Positions 40,815 through 49,087 of a DNA stretch of 64,000 nt are shown here, piece after piece (the stretch's first letter is position 1; every line of letters begins with the position of its first letter). Made by a program: the position numbers and the translations under genes. Source of the stretch: Ureibacillus aquaedulcis (GTDB taxonomy: Bacteria > Bacillota > Bacilli > Bacillales_A > Planococcaceae); contig NZ_JAUHTQ010000001.1 of the NCBI RefSeq assembly GCF_030418165.1, positions 186,001 to 250,000 on the forward strand, in the 5' to 3' direction. The notes beneath the pieces are model-generated. The model ran no database searches. It was given only the letters and a program-made list of their open reading frames with translations, and was not told where the DNA came from.

Positions 40815-41651
40815 TTGTTTAAAGGGTTTTATACTGTCGCAACGGGTATGGTGTCTCAACAAAGAAAAACAGAAATAATTACGAACAATATGGCGAATGC
40901 CAATACACCTGGTTTTAAGTCAGATCAATCAACAATTCGCTCTTTTCCCGATATGCTGATGTCTGCTGTAGGAAGAACAAATCTTCCAACCGAAAATAAC
41001 TTTAGTTTTGGACAGCATCAGCAAATTGGTTCGGTCAATGCTGGTGTATACTTGCAGGAAACCTTAGCAAACTATACACAAGGTTCCATTTATGAAACAA
41101 GCCAGAATACAGACGTGGCTCTTATTAACGGTGCAATGCCTGCGGATGAAGAATCTGGACAGGTGGGCACCATCTTTTTCCGATTGGAACACCCGGAAGG
41201 CGGAGAAGCATATACACGCAACGGGAACTTCACCCTGGATGGAGAAGGCTACTTGGTGAACGCTCAAGGACTATATGTTCTTTCTGCTGAAGGAGAACGA
41301 ATCCAGTTGCCAAATGATCAATTCAACCTTACACAAGAGGGAAATATCCTTGTAAATGATCAACTTGCTGCAACACTCGGTGTATCTTTTTCTGAAAACC
41401 CTGACACATTGGTGAAACAAGATAATGGATTGTATCGTTCAATAGATGGAACGGATTTGCCAAGTGCTTTTGGACAAGAAGGCGTTACTTTCTCCATGCA
41501 GCAAAGCTACCTTGAAGGTTCAAATGTTGATTCTGCACAATCCATGACAGACCTTTTAACAGCCTATCGTGCCTTTGAAGCCAACCAAAAAGTCTTGCAG
41601 GCCTATGATAAAAGCATGGATAAAGCCGTAAATGAAATTGGAAGAGTATAG
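40815..41651 (+). CDS. flhO: Flagellar rod/hook-basal body protein FlhO
   Basis: An FlgG/FlgF-type axial protein expected in the flagellar rod. The 278-residue product has the N-terminal rod signature MVSQQRKTEIITNNMANANTPGFK region (split here), the central D1 domain with YTRNGNFTLDGEGYLVNAQG, and the C-terminal coiled-coil motif LTAYRAFEANQKVLQAYD. It starts at TTG 40815 after AGAGGTGAAAG. A paralogue, flhP, follows by 17 bases. In Bacillus this pair lies apart from the main fla/che operon, as here. Confidence 0.92.
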   Translation: MFKGFYTVATGMVSQQRKTEIITNNMANANTPGFKSDQSTIRSFPDMLMSAVGRTNLPTENNFSFGQHQQIGSVNAGVYLQETLANYTQGSIYETSQNTDVALINGAMPADEESGQVGTIFFRLEHPEGGEAYTRNGNFTLDGEGYLVNAQGLYVLSAEGERIQLPNDQFNLTQEGNILVNDQLAATLGVSFSENPDTLVKQDNGLYRSIDGTDLPSAFGQEGVTFSMQQSYLEGSNVDSAQSMTDLLTAYRAFEANQKVLQAYDKSMDKAVNEIGRV

Positions 41652-41668
41652 AAGAAGGAGGGAAAATC

Positions 41669-42508
41669 ATGCTTCGTACAATGATTACTGCAACAAACAC
41701 ATTAGGACAGCTGCAAAGTCAAATCGATACAATCAGTAACAACATTGCCAATAGTAATACAGCAGGTTACAAAGCAAAAGAAGCCACTTTTTCTGAACTT
41801 CTTTACCAACAATTCAACAACGCCCAACTAGATCCGAGTGTTCGAAATTCACCAGAAGGTATACGCTATGGTGTGGGTGCTTATCTTGGACAAATTCAAA
41901 CGAACTTTACCCAAGGCGGCTTGCAAACAACTGACCGAGATTTAGACCTGGCTTTCACGAAAGAAAAACAGTATTTTAATATACTGATGCCTGATGGTGC
42001 AAACGGGCAAAGAACGGTCTATTCACGTCAAGGTGATTTCTATGTTACGCCTGTGGAGAACGGACAAGTAATGCTTGTGAATGGAGATGGGTATGCTGTA
42101 GCCGATTCAAATGGAGACGCTATTTATTTTCCGGAGGGTGTAAGCAACTTCAGTTTATCGAATGATGGAACTTTAGGTGTAAACTATCCGGATGGTGACG
42201 CACTCACTTTTGAACTGGGTATTACAGAAATACAAACAACTCAAGTAATGGAGCATGTTTCGGATACATACATCGCATTGCCATCCAACTTTAACGAGTT
42301 AGGCTACAATGAAGCTGATATTTTAATAGATTTACAGGGTGCCGCTCGTACGGATGTTGGGATTACAAATGGCTCATTAGAGTTATCAAACGTGAATTTA
42401 TCCACGGAAATGTCTAATTTGATAAATGCTCAACGAAATTATCAATTTAGTTCCCGTGCAATCTCTATTGCCGATCAAATGCTAGGTTTGATCAATGGAA
42501 TTAGATGA
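41669..42508 (+). CDS. flhP: Flagellar rod/hook-basal body protein FlhP
   Basis: The second FlgG-like rod protein of the pair, 279 residues. It shows the N-terminal motif ISNNIANSNTAGYKAKEATF, a central domain with YSRQGDFYVTPVENGQVMLV, and a C-terminal SNVNLSTEMSNLINAQRNYQF-type segment ending IADQMLGLINGIR. The ATG follows GAAGGAGGG. It shares only the family ends with flhO, so the two are not recent duplicates. The next gene starts 35 bases later. Confidence 0.92.
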   Translation: MLRTMITATNTLGQLQSQIDTISNNIANSNTAGYKAKEATFSELLYQQFNNAQLDPSVRNSPEGIRYGVGAYLGQIQTNFTQGGLQTTDRDLDLAFTKEKQYFNILMPDGANGQRTVYSRQGDFYVTPVENGQVMLVNGDGYAVADSNGDAIYFPEGVSNFSLSNDGTLGVNYPDGDALTFELGITEIQTTQVMEHVSDTYIALPSNFNELGYNEADILIDLQGAARTDVGITNGSLELSNVNLSTEMSNLINAQRNYQFSSRAISIADQMLGLINGIR

Positions 42509-42543
42509 TAATGAATATGTAAAATTTTTAAAGGGAGACGGCC

Positions 42544-42825
42544 ATGACAAACGAAGCAAATAGTGAATCAACACAGCCGAAAGTTCCTCAGAAAGAAAAG
42601 AAAGAAAAGAGAAGCGAAAAAAACAACGACAAGCCTATGCGATGGTATAATTTTCGACTTTTTCCCATTTGGCTTAGAATCATCCTGGTCCTTCTTTTAC
42701 TCATCATTGCCGGTGCGGCTGGATTAATGATCGGTTTTGGAGTAATCGGGAGTGGTGAACCGTTGGATGCACTCAAACAAGAGACTTGGCAGCATATGTT
42801 AGATATCATAAACGGTAAAGAATAG
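42544..42825 (+). CDS. EpuA-family small membrane protein (often named RNA polymerase subunit beta)
   Basis: A 93-residue protein with a very polar Lys/Glu-rich N-terminus, one transmembrane helix (about 48-71, IWLRIILVLLLLIIAGAAGLMIGF), and a short conserved outer tail GVIGSGEPLDALKQETWQHMLDIINGKE region. This tail is the mark of the family that databases misleadingly call DNA-directed RNA polymerase subunit beta (EpuA-like). It has no similarity to real RpoB that I can see. It is downstream of flhP in the same direction, and a terminator follows. Confidence 0.8.
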   Translation: MTNEANSESTQPKVPQKEKKEKRSEKNNDKPMRWYNFRLFPIWLRIILVLLLLIIAGAAGLMIGFGVIGSGEPLDALKQETWQHMLDIINGKE

Positions 42826-42888
42826 AGAATAATAACTACAAATCAGATCCAAAGGGCTTGTAGTATATTTTCTATTCTCCTTTTTCAT
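42826..42888 (+). terminator. Terminator after the EpuA-family gene
   Basis: AGAGAATAATAACTACAA pairs with TTGTAGT and TATTCTC (two-part stem), followed by five T. Confidence 0.6.
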
Positions 42889-42944
42889 GTGCGATTTCTT
42901 TATAAGTAATATAAACTTAAAAGGAACTAAAGGAGGAATTAACA

Positions 42945-43382
42945 ATGTTAACAGCTGAACAAATTCAAGAAATCTTACCGCACCGCTATCCGTTCTTATT
43001 GGTAGACCGAATCTTGGAGGTCGAAGAAGGAAAACGTGCAGTAGGAATCAAAAATGTCTCAATCAACGAAGACTTTTTTAATGGGCACTTTCCAGGATAT
43101 CCAGTTATGCCTGGAGTTTTAATTGTCGAGGCATTAGCTCAAGTAGGCGGAGTCGCTTTGTTGAAATCAGAGGAATTTAAAGGCCGCCTAGCATTTTTGA
43201 CTGGGATCGATAACTGCCGATTCAAACGTCAAGTCCTGCCAGGTGACCAACTAAAATTAGAAGTAGAATTCGTAAAACTGCGCGGTGCAATGGGAAAAGG
43301 ACATGCGGTAGCTACAGTGAATGGTGAACTTGCTTGTGAAGCGGATATCCTGTTTGCAATTGGTCCAGTTCAACCGAAATAG
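42945..43382 (+). CDS. fabZ: 3-hydroxyacyl-[ACP] dehydratase FabZ
   Basis: Dehydrates beta-hydroxyacyl-ACP in fatty acid elongation. The 145-residue product is a single hot-dog domain with the catalytic His48 in [14 protein letters not shown] and Glu62 in VEALAQVGG. It starts [22 protein letters not shown]. The ATG follows AAAGGAGGAATTAAC. It is a single gene away from the main fab genes, as ywpB is in Bacillus. Confidence 0.96.
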   Translation: MLTAEQIQEILPHRYPFLLVDRILEVEEGKRAVGIKNVSINEDFFNGHFPGYPVMPGVLIVEALAQVGGVALLKSEEFKGRLAFLTGIDNCRFKRQVLPGDQLKLEVEFVKLRGAMGKGHAVATVNGELACEADILFAIGPVQPK

Positions 43383-43586
43383 ACTTTTATTAAGAAGTAG
43401 GAGTTTCATTCTCTGCGATTATTTAATGGGAATTTGGGTAATAAATATCATAATAAGTATATTTTTATTAAACCCGTATTTTGCTTTTAACTACGTAAAA
43501 GGTTAAAATATATTGGTTGATGGGATGGATTGGTTGTAGAACAGCATCTTAGGTGGGCTTTTGAAACGTAGGAGGTTTTAATATAA

Positions 43587-43979
43587 ATGTATAAACAGCT
43601 ATCTTCAGGCGTAAAGATAAGCATTACAAGGTCTATCTCAACGTCTTTTGAATTATATTTAGCAAGCATTGGCTGGGATGAGAGCAAATTTTCAATGGAA
43701 GAATTCATGAAGATTTGGCAAAAATACTTCACAGAAAATGCTGCTTGGTTTGATAAGGTGCCTCAAGATGTTCTACTGAGTCAAGAATTCCATGAAGAAC
43801 TGGCACAGAAAATTGATGAAGTCATTGCTAAAATTCTCAATGAAAAGCCAACAAAAAAGCAAATAGATTCAATCGAAAACATGCAGAAAAAACTGGGGAC
43901 AAACTATACTTATGAGTGTAAAGCCGAAGCTGCATATGTTGAACAGCAATTAAAAGAACAGTTAGAAAAAGAAGACTAA
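43587..43979 (+). CDS. Hypothetical 130-residue protein
   Basis: I do not recognise a family. A strong ribosome-binding site (GTAGGAGGTTTT) precedes the ATG. The protein is soluble and mostly helical. The first half is aromatic (LYLASIGWDESKF, IWQKYFTENAAWFDKVP) and the second half is charged and coiled-coil-like (LAQKIDEVIAKILNEKPTKKQIDSIENM region, ending LKEQLEKED). It has no signal peptide and no cysteine pair. It sits in the accessory gap between fabZ and the lipoprotein gene, where Bacillus strains carry variable genes. Confidence 0.75.
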   Translation: MYKQLSSGVKISITRSISTSFELYLASIGWDESKFSMEEFMKIWQKYFTENAAWFDKVPQDVLLSQEFHEELAQKIDEVIAKILNEKPTKKQIDSIENMQKKLGTNYTYECKAEAAYVEQQLKEQLEKED

Positions 43980-44124
43980 CTTTGCTCGAAGTGTAAAAAT
44001 TTCGTAAAAGAGCTAAATTGTTTGGTCTCTTTTTAAGGATAGTTCCTTTCTTTCTCGGGTACTCTATGAGTAATCACAATCCTGTTGTGATGGAGTATAT
44101 TCAGAAAAGGAGGGAACTTTTTTT

Positions 44125-44541
44125 ATGTGGAAAAAGCCAGTGTTTGCGCTAATGCTCGGATCAGCTCTATTGGTCGGTTGTAATAATGCCGATGATGAGG
44201 ATGCTGCAAACGATGTAGAGAATGTTGGAGAAGATGCTGCAAACGACGTGCAGGATGTTGGTGAAGATGCTGCAAACGACATTAATGAGGGTGTAAACGA
44301 CATTCAAGAAGATGTAGATGACGCACTTGAAGGTGATGCTCATGGCAATGGTGATGGCCAAGACGATGATGCTGGCATTGACCTAGGGGACGACCTAAAC
44401 GGTGACAACGGTACACTTGATAATAATAACGCCACTGTTGATGAAGATGGCGTTTCAAATAGTAATGGTGCTGGCCAAAACCAAAACGGCGATGTAACGA
44501 ACAACGACGAACGTGTCGATAACGAAAACAACAATCAATAA
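44125..44541 (+). CDS. Acidic, Asn/Asp-rich lipoprotein with 11-residue repeats
   Basis: A 138-residue protein with a short lipoprotein signal peptide ending in the lipobox LLVGC (Cys20), so it is probably anchored on the outer face of the membrane. The mature part is extremely acidic. It begins with tandem 11-residue units DAANDVENVGE, DAANDVQDVGE and DAANDINEGVN, encoded by near-identical 33-bp DNA repeats, and ends in Asp/Asn/Gly-rich low-complexity sequence. AAAGGAGGG lies 11 bases before the ATG, with a hairpin ATCACAA/TTGTGAT upstream. No enzymatic motif was seen. It may be a spacer, cation-binding or spore/surface-associated protein, but that is a guess. Confidence 0.8.
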   Translation: MWKKPVFALMLGSALLVGCNNADDEDAANDVENVGEDAANDVQDVGEDAANDINEGVNDIQEDVDDALEGDAHGNGDGQDDDAGIDLGDDLNGDNGTLDNNNATVDEDGVSNSNGAGQNQNGDVTNNDERVDNENNNQ

Positions 44542-44573
44542 TACATCGAAGGTTTTGCTTAGCTCCATAAATC

Positions 44574-44607
44574 AAAATCGCCTCATAATTGGGGCGATTT
44601 TTTTCCT
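44574..44607 (+). terminator. Terminator of the acidic lipoprotein gene
   Basis: AAAATCGCC and GGCGATTTT pair around a 10-base loop followed by T. Confidence 0.85.
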
Positions 44608-44635
44608 CCTAAAAAAAGCAGAGTTAAACTGGTAA

Positions 44636-44673
44636 ACAAAAAAAGATTAGGCATGTGAACCCATACCTAATCT
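44636..44673 (-). terminator. Terminator of ywpF (minus strand)
   Basis: AGATTAGG (44644-44651) and CCTAATCT (44666-44673) pair. On the minus strand the stem is followed by seven T, directly after the ywpF stop. Confidence 0.85.
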
Positions 44674-44675
44674 GC

Positions 44676-45101
44676 TTACGATTCTTTCAAGCGAGGTCTT
44701 TCACGCATTCCTTTTTTGAAACGTGTCATTAATTCATCGCTCGTTAAATTTTCGCTCAATAATGATTTTAGTAGTGCTTCTGCATATTTGCTTCGCCGTG
44801 CTTTAATTGTACCTTTTAGTAAAACTGTAATCTTCTCCCCGATTTCTTGGATCTCACTGACTTTCACTTTAAATGGAGCAGGTTCGTTATCGGGAAACGA
44901 AATGATCACATGCACCTCGAATAATTCGTCCGCTTCCTTAAGGTTTTCAAATGTGGATTGATAGTCTTTGGATAGAAATAACTCAAGGATCCATGATTTA
45001 CGGCTGTTTTCCTGATTGATCACAATGCCATCGACAATGGGAATATTCACGCCGCCCTGTTCATTGATCAAATCAAAAGAAAGCATTTTAAACGTCTTCA
45101 T
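44676..45101 (-). CDS. ywpF: YwpF-like family protein
   Basis: A 141-residue protein of the YwpF family of Bacillales, with no established function. It begins MKTFKMLSFDLINEQGG. It continues with an antiparallel beta-rich core (SWILELFLSKDY, FEVHVIISFPDNEPAPFKVKV, KITVLLKGTI) and ends in a basic helical tail (RFKKGMRERPRLKES). No catalytic motif is evident. A minus-strand ribosome-binding site (GGGGGGAC) precedes the ATG. It is transcribed opposite to ssb from the shared upstream region, as in Bacillus. Confidence 0.88.
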   Translation of the reverse strand: MKTFKMLSFDLINEQGGVNIPIVDGIVINQENSRKSWILELFLSKDYQSTFENLKEADELFEVHVIISFPDNEPAPFKVKVSEIQEIGEKITVLLKGTIKARRSKYAEALLKSLLSENLTSDELMTRFKKGMRERPRLKES

Positions 45102-45353
45102 AGCGTCCCCCCAATAATTCTATAGTTTATTTTAGTATAACATAGAAAAACTGCAAAAATTAATATTTGCCTCCTACAATTTTAAGGCTCCCGTGCTTAG
45201 AACCACATAGGTTTGAGTTGTGTTGACAATTTTTTGATATGTCGATAATTGGAATTTCCAAGTCGAAAATAGTGGGGATATACAGTTTTTCAGATTTTGC
45301 CAAATTGCTTGGGTTCAGTTTATGATGGACTCACAAAGAAAGGAGGTGAAAGC

Positions 45354-45764
45354 ATGAACCAAGTCGGACTAGTCGGTCGATTTACAAGAGATCCAAGTCT
45401 CCGGACATTTTCAGGAAATCGTGTACAGACCAATTTTATCGTAGCAATTAATCGAAACTACCGAAATAATGAAGGAAACGTAGAGGCGGATTTCGTTACC
45501 TGTATAGCATGGGGAAGGCTTGCGGAACGAATCGTCAACTATTGTGGAAAAGGATCTTTGGTAGGTGTAAATGGTCGCTTGCAAACCAGGTCATTCACAA
45601 ATAAGGATAATGTAAAAATTTTTACAACAGAAGTCATTGTAGATGATGTCCGATTCTTTATTTTAAAAACACCGGAAAACAAGAGCGTAACAACCCAAAA
45701 TAACCCGGATGTGACCAGTGACTTTGTTCTTCCTGAACAAGTGGTAAGTACGACTGTTCCTTAA
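45354..45764 (+). CDS. ssb: Single-stranded DNA-binding protein (SsbB/YwpH type)
   Basis: An OB-fold protein that coats single-stranded DNA. The 136-residue product starts MNQVGLVGRFTRDPSLRTF and has the family's DFVTCIAWGRLAERIVNYCGKGSLVGVNGRL core (quoted in part: DFVTCIAWGRLAERI). It lacks the acidic C-terminal tip of SsbA, so it matches the competence-associated SsbB paralogue whose Bacillus gene has the same location. The ATG at 45354 is supported by AAAGGAGGTGA, 5 bases upstream. A ComK box was not convincingly found. Confidence 0.93.
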   Translation: MNQVGLVGRFTRDPSLRTFSGNRVQTNFIVAINRNYRNNEGNVEADFVTCIAWGRLAERIVNYCGKGSLVGVNGRLQTRSFTNKDNVKIFTTEVIVDDVRFFILKTPENKSVTTQNNPDVTSDFVLPEQVVSTTVP

Positions 45765-46195
45765 CTTAAAAGCATCTCTATTGCTGAGCTGACAATGTTG
45801 TAGAGGTAGCAAAACACTATTTTGCAATACAAACCTGTAGTACTATTCAACCTGAGTAACTAAACTCGATATCTCATTCTCTCCAAAAAAAGTTAACTTA
45901 AAACTCTCCTAGTTTTATTCTCATCTCAGACTGAAAATACCCAAACTAAAGCTATCTAACGAAAAGATTAATTGTGTTTGTGTCCCTTAAAACTTATTTT
46001 TTTAAATCAGAAAACTCCCTTCCTAAAAAACTCTACTATCACTAAATCCATCCTCGCTTCACAAATTACTTAAAGGGGGTGATAACTAAATCACTGCTGC
46101 TGACCGCACAGTAGTGACGCCATTTCTCCTAAACTCTACATAGTAGAGAACAACAATTTCATATGGATAAAACGTAAATTGGAACGAGAGACTGC
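45765..46195. other. Gene-free region between ssb and the helicase gene
   Basis: AT-rich, C-poor sequence with a weak hairpin CATCTCTATTG near 45773 after ssb and an imperfect inverted repeat TCACTGCTG/CAGTAGTGA near 46091-46117. AAAGGGGGTGATAAC at 46073 resembles a ribosome-binding site but is followed by no meaningful frame. Confidence 0.4.
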
Positions 46196-46238
46196 AAAAC
46201 AGAGTCGATTAGCTTCTTAGGACCAATCGACTCTGTTT
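46196..46238 (-). terminator. Terminator of the ywqBA-like pair (minus strand)
   Basis: AAACAGAGTCGATT (46197-46210) and AATCGACTCTGTTT (46225-46238) form a perfect 14-bp stem. The minus-strand product ends in TTTTGC. Confidence 0.85.
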
Positions 46239-46246
46239 CTTCATCA

Positions 46247-49087
46247 TTATTTCATAGCATGTGTATCGAGCATTAACAAATCCATCAATTCATCTTCTTG
46301 CAGCTCTGTTAACCAGTTGCTTGATTGAATTAATTCTTCCGAAAGGGCAGATTTAATTTCAATCATTTTATCAATTTTCTCTTCAATTGTTCCGATAGTG
46401 ATGAATTTATGCACCTGAACAAATTGTGTCTGGCCAATTCTGTAGGCACGGTCAGTAGCCTGATTTTCCACTGCGGGATTCCACCAGCGATCTGCGTGCA
46501 ATACATGATTTGCAGCAGTAAGATTTAAACCTGTACCGCCAGCTTTCAATGACAGCAAGAAGATAGGAAACTCTCCAGCCTGGAAGCTATCGACCAAACG
46601 ATCCCGCTGCTGTTTTGGCATGCTGCCAGTCAAAAATGGAATATCGATATTGTAAAGTTCAGAGAAACAATGCTGCAATAGCTGTCCCATTCCAATGTAC
46701 TGGGTGAAAATTAAGCATTGCTCTCCATTGTCTACGATATCGGCAGCAAGTTCCACAATTCGCTTCAGCTTGATGGAGCGATTCAACAATGTTTTTGCAT
46801 CATCCAAAGGTTCCTTAAGATATAAAGCTGGATGATTACATAACTGTTTCAGCTTACTCAGCATCTGTAGAATACGACCCTTTTTCTCAAAAGCCGTCAT
46901 GACTTCAAGCTGGGAAAGCGTATCTTCTATATAGCCTTCATAAAGAGCGGCTTGTTCGCTAGTCAACCCACAGAATTCCTTTGTTTCTTGCTTCTCAGGA
47001 AGGTTCAGCAGTAAATCCGGGTCATTTTTTGTACGACGCATCAAGAATGGGCGAATCTTGTTACGTAAGATTTCCTTATGACGGTCCGATTCTTCTCGTT
47101 CAATGGGAATGATGAATTGTTCCTGGAACTTGCCGAAACTGCCCAAGTATCCTTTGTGAATAAAGTCAAAAATTGCCCAAAGTTCAGAAAGGCGGTTCTC
47201 AATGGGTGTCCCAGTTAAAGCGATATGATGCTTTCCGTATAAGCGGCGAATTGCCCGTGATTGTAAGGTCTGCATATTTTTAATATTTTGGGCTTCGTCC
47301 AATGTCACGGTTGCCCAATCTATATGTTCCAAAAATTCAATATCCTGTGAAATCGTCCCGTAAGTAGAAAGTACAACATTTGGTTTCTCACTTTGCAGGG
47401 CAGACTTAAAGTTTTCATCTTTTAATCGATTTGAACCGTAATGAGTCATGACCTTCAATGATGGCGCAAAGCGATCCAGTTCCTTCTGCCAGTTGCCCAG
47501 AACGGAAGTAGGGCAAATGATAATCGTAGGGTCCGTTTCATTAAGATTCTCAATCGTATATAAAAGATAGCTAATCATTTGAACTGTTTTTCCAAGTCCC
47601 ATATCATCCGCCAATACGGCACCAAATTTTTGGTCGCGCATAAATGTCAGCCATTCAAAGCCCTCTTGCTGGTATGGACGCAACTCTGCTTGCAATCCAG
47701 CAGGCTGTGGGATTGGAGGCAGCCCCTTTTTTGTTGTCAGCTGTTCTACATATTCTTGCAAGGACCGGTTCATTTCAAAAGCAAACAATGGATCATCCGA
47801 TTCGGAATCGTCCTCTTCTTCCAACGGCGCAGTAAGCTCATTTGGCAATTCTCGGAATAGCAGTTCACGAACTGTCCAATTTTCTTCTTCTGCCTTATCC
47901 ATAAGCTCGCGGATTTCATTCATCCAGTTTACATCCATGCGGAACCATTCATCGCCGATTCGCACAAATTCACGGTTTTCCTCCACAATTTTCCGGAATT
48001 CCTCTGCGTTAATTTCTTCACCGTTCATAGAAAGCTGCCACTTGAAGGCCAAAATATCATCCAGTCCTGCAACAGATTTTTGTGACTGATTACTTGCACT
48101 GACACGAACACGCATTTTCGTTTGCTTTAATTCGCGGAGCCATGCAGGTAAAACAACTTCAAAACCAAGTGCACTAAGTTTAGCAAAGTCGTCACGCAAT
48201 AATTTACGTACATCCCCATCTTCTATTGAAGTATGTATAAACGTGTCAGGGGAGACATGATAGGCACTTAAATCCATCAACCCGAGCATTTGCGTTTGCT
48301 GGTTCACGATGTCATCCGCAAATTCGAGCCACTTTTCAGGCAGGGCTTTTTCAACAGGCAAGTGTCTTTTACGAATTGCTGGTGTCCAAAGCTTCGATGT
48401 TTTTGTTGAACTAATAACCGTTTCCAAAAGCCATTCCGATGCACTTTCTTCCGGCTCACTTAAACGGATGGCTACTTTTACGTTTCCAAGAGAGCGATCT
48501 TTATTTAACGGCCATCCTCCATTTTTAAAGAATGGCAGTAAAGCTGGTAAATCTCTGGGATGCAAGCTGGCAAAAGCTAATTTTTGATAAGCCGCTTGTG
48601 CCAGGAGGGACTCAAATTCCTGTAGTGCTATGCCTTTATCGTTCGTAAATCCTCGAACAGACTCATCTTCCAAAAAACTTTCAGGTAGCTGAAAAGTAAA
48701 TGTAACCTCACCTGATTCCTTTTCTTCCGTAACCACATAATCCCATAAAGCACTATTATTCCAAAGGAGCTGAATCCCATTCATCATAGCAAGCAGTCTT
48801 TCAGATTGGTCATCCTCTCCCTTTAATTGAATAAAAGGATGCTTGTAAAACGGTGATAGTAAATCAACGAGTTCCACGGTCGTCAAACGAATATCTGTTT
48901 CGCTAACATTTGCATTTAAGCCAAAGAAATTCGGCTCATATCGAAAAAATAACTGTCTTGTCCACTGGTGGGGTGACAGGGGTGCATGATCGTCATTGAA
49001 GGCTGTTACAGAAAAGAAAGCTGGTGTGAGTTCTTCTATGGATAATCGAATTGTTTTCGTAAAGGGAGTTAATTGAATTTCTGTCAT
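46247..49087 (-). CDS. ywqA: SNF2-family DEAD/DEAH helicase (YwqA-like)
   Basis: A Swi2/Snf2 double-stranded-DNA translocase of 946 residues. The N-terminal 430 residues are the helicase-associated bacterial SNF2_N/DUF3670-type region. The motor follows with motif I LADDMGLGKTVQM (about 495), motif II DEAQN (about 597), motif III LTGTPIENRLSELW, motif V LKAGGTGLNLTAANHV, and motif VI QATDRAYRIGQ (about 880). All motifs are intact, so it should be an active ATPase. Its ATG overlaps the stop of the SWIM gene by 4 bases. RapA-like polymerase recycling or DNA repair are possible roles, but none is shown by the sequence. Confidence 0.92.
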   Translation of the reverse strand: MTEIQLTPFTKTIRLSIEELTPAFFSVTAFNDDHAPLSPHQWTRQLFFRYEPNFFGLNANVSETDIRLTTVELVDLLSPFYKHPFIQLKGEDDQSERLLAMMNGIQLLWNNSALWDYVVTEEKESGEVTFTFQLPESFLEDESVRGFTNDKGIALQEFESLLAQAAYQKLAFASLHPRDLPALLPFFKNGGWPLNKDRSLGNVKVAIRLSEPEESASEWLLETVISSTKTSKLWTPAIRKRHLPVEKALPEKWLEFADDIVNQQTQMLGLMDLSAYHVSPDTFIHTSIEDGDVRKLLRDDFAKLSALGFEVVLPAWLRELKQTKMRVRVSASNQSQKSVAGLDDILAFKWQLSMNGEEINAEEFRKIVEENREFVRIGDEWFRMDVNWMNEIRELMDKAEEENWTVRELLFRELPNELTAPLEEEDDSESDDPLFAFEMNRSLQEYVEQLTTKKGLPPIPQPAGLQAELRPYQQEGFEWLTFMRDQKFGAVLADDMGLGKTVQMISYLLYTIENLNETDPTIIICPTSVLGNWQKELDRFAPSLKVMTHYGSNRLKDENFKSALQSEKPNVVLSTYGTISQDIEFLEHIDWATVTLDEAQNIKNMQTLQSRAIRRLYGKHHIALTGTPIENRLSELWAIFDFIHKGYLGSFGKFQEQFIIPIEREESDRHKEILRNKIRPFLMRRTKNDPDLLLNLPEKQETKEFCGLTSEQAALYEGYIEDTLSQLEVMTAFEKKGRILQMLSKLKQLCNHPALYLKEPLDDAKTLLNRSIKLKRIVELAADIVDNGEQCLIFTQYIGMGQLLQHCFSELYNIDIPFLTGSMPKQQRDRLVDSFQAGEFPIFLLSLKAGGTGLNLTAANHVLHADRWWNPAVENQATDRAYRIGQTQFVQVHKFITIGTIEEKIDKMIEIKSALSEELIQSSNWLTELQEDELMDLLMLDTHAMK

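Noticed and set aside
43421-43506. 26-residue hydrophobic peptide after fabZ
   Set aside because: No ribosome-binding site before its ATG, and the sequence is generic AT-rich coding for Ile/Phe/Leu.
44167-44575. Several overlapping frames on the minus strand of the acidic lipoprotein gene
   Set aside because: They mirror the GAT/AAC/GCA repeats of the real gene and lack start signals.
45200-45353. ComK box upstream of ssb
   Set aside because: A-runs and T-runs are present, but none has the AAAA-N5-TTTT dyads at the required spacing.
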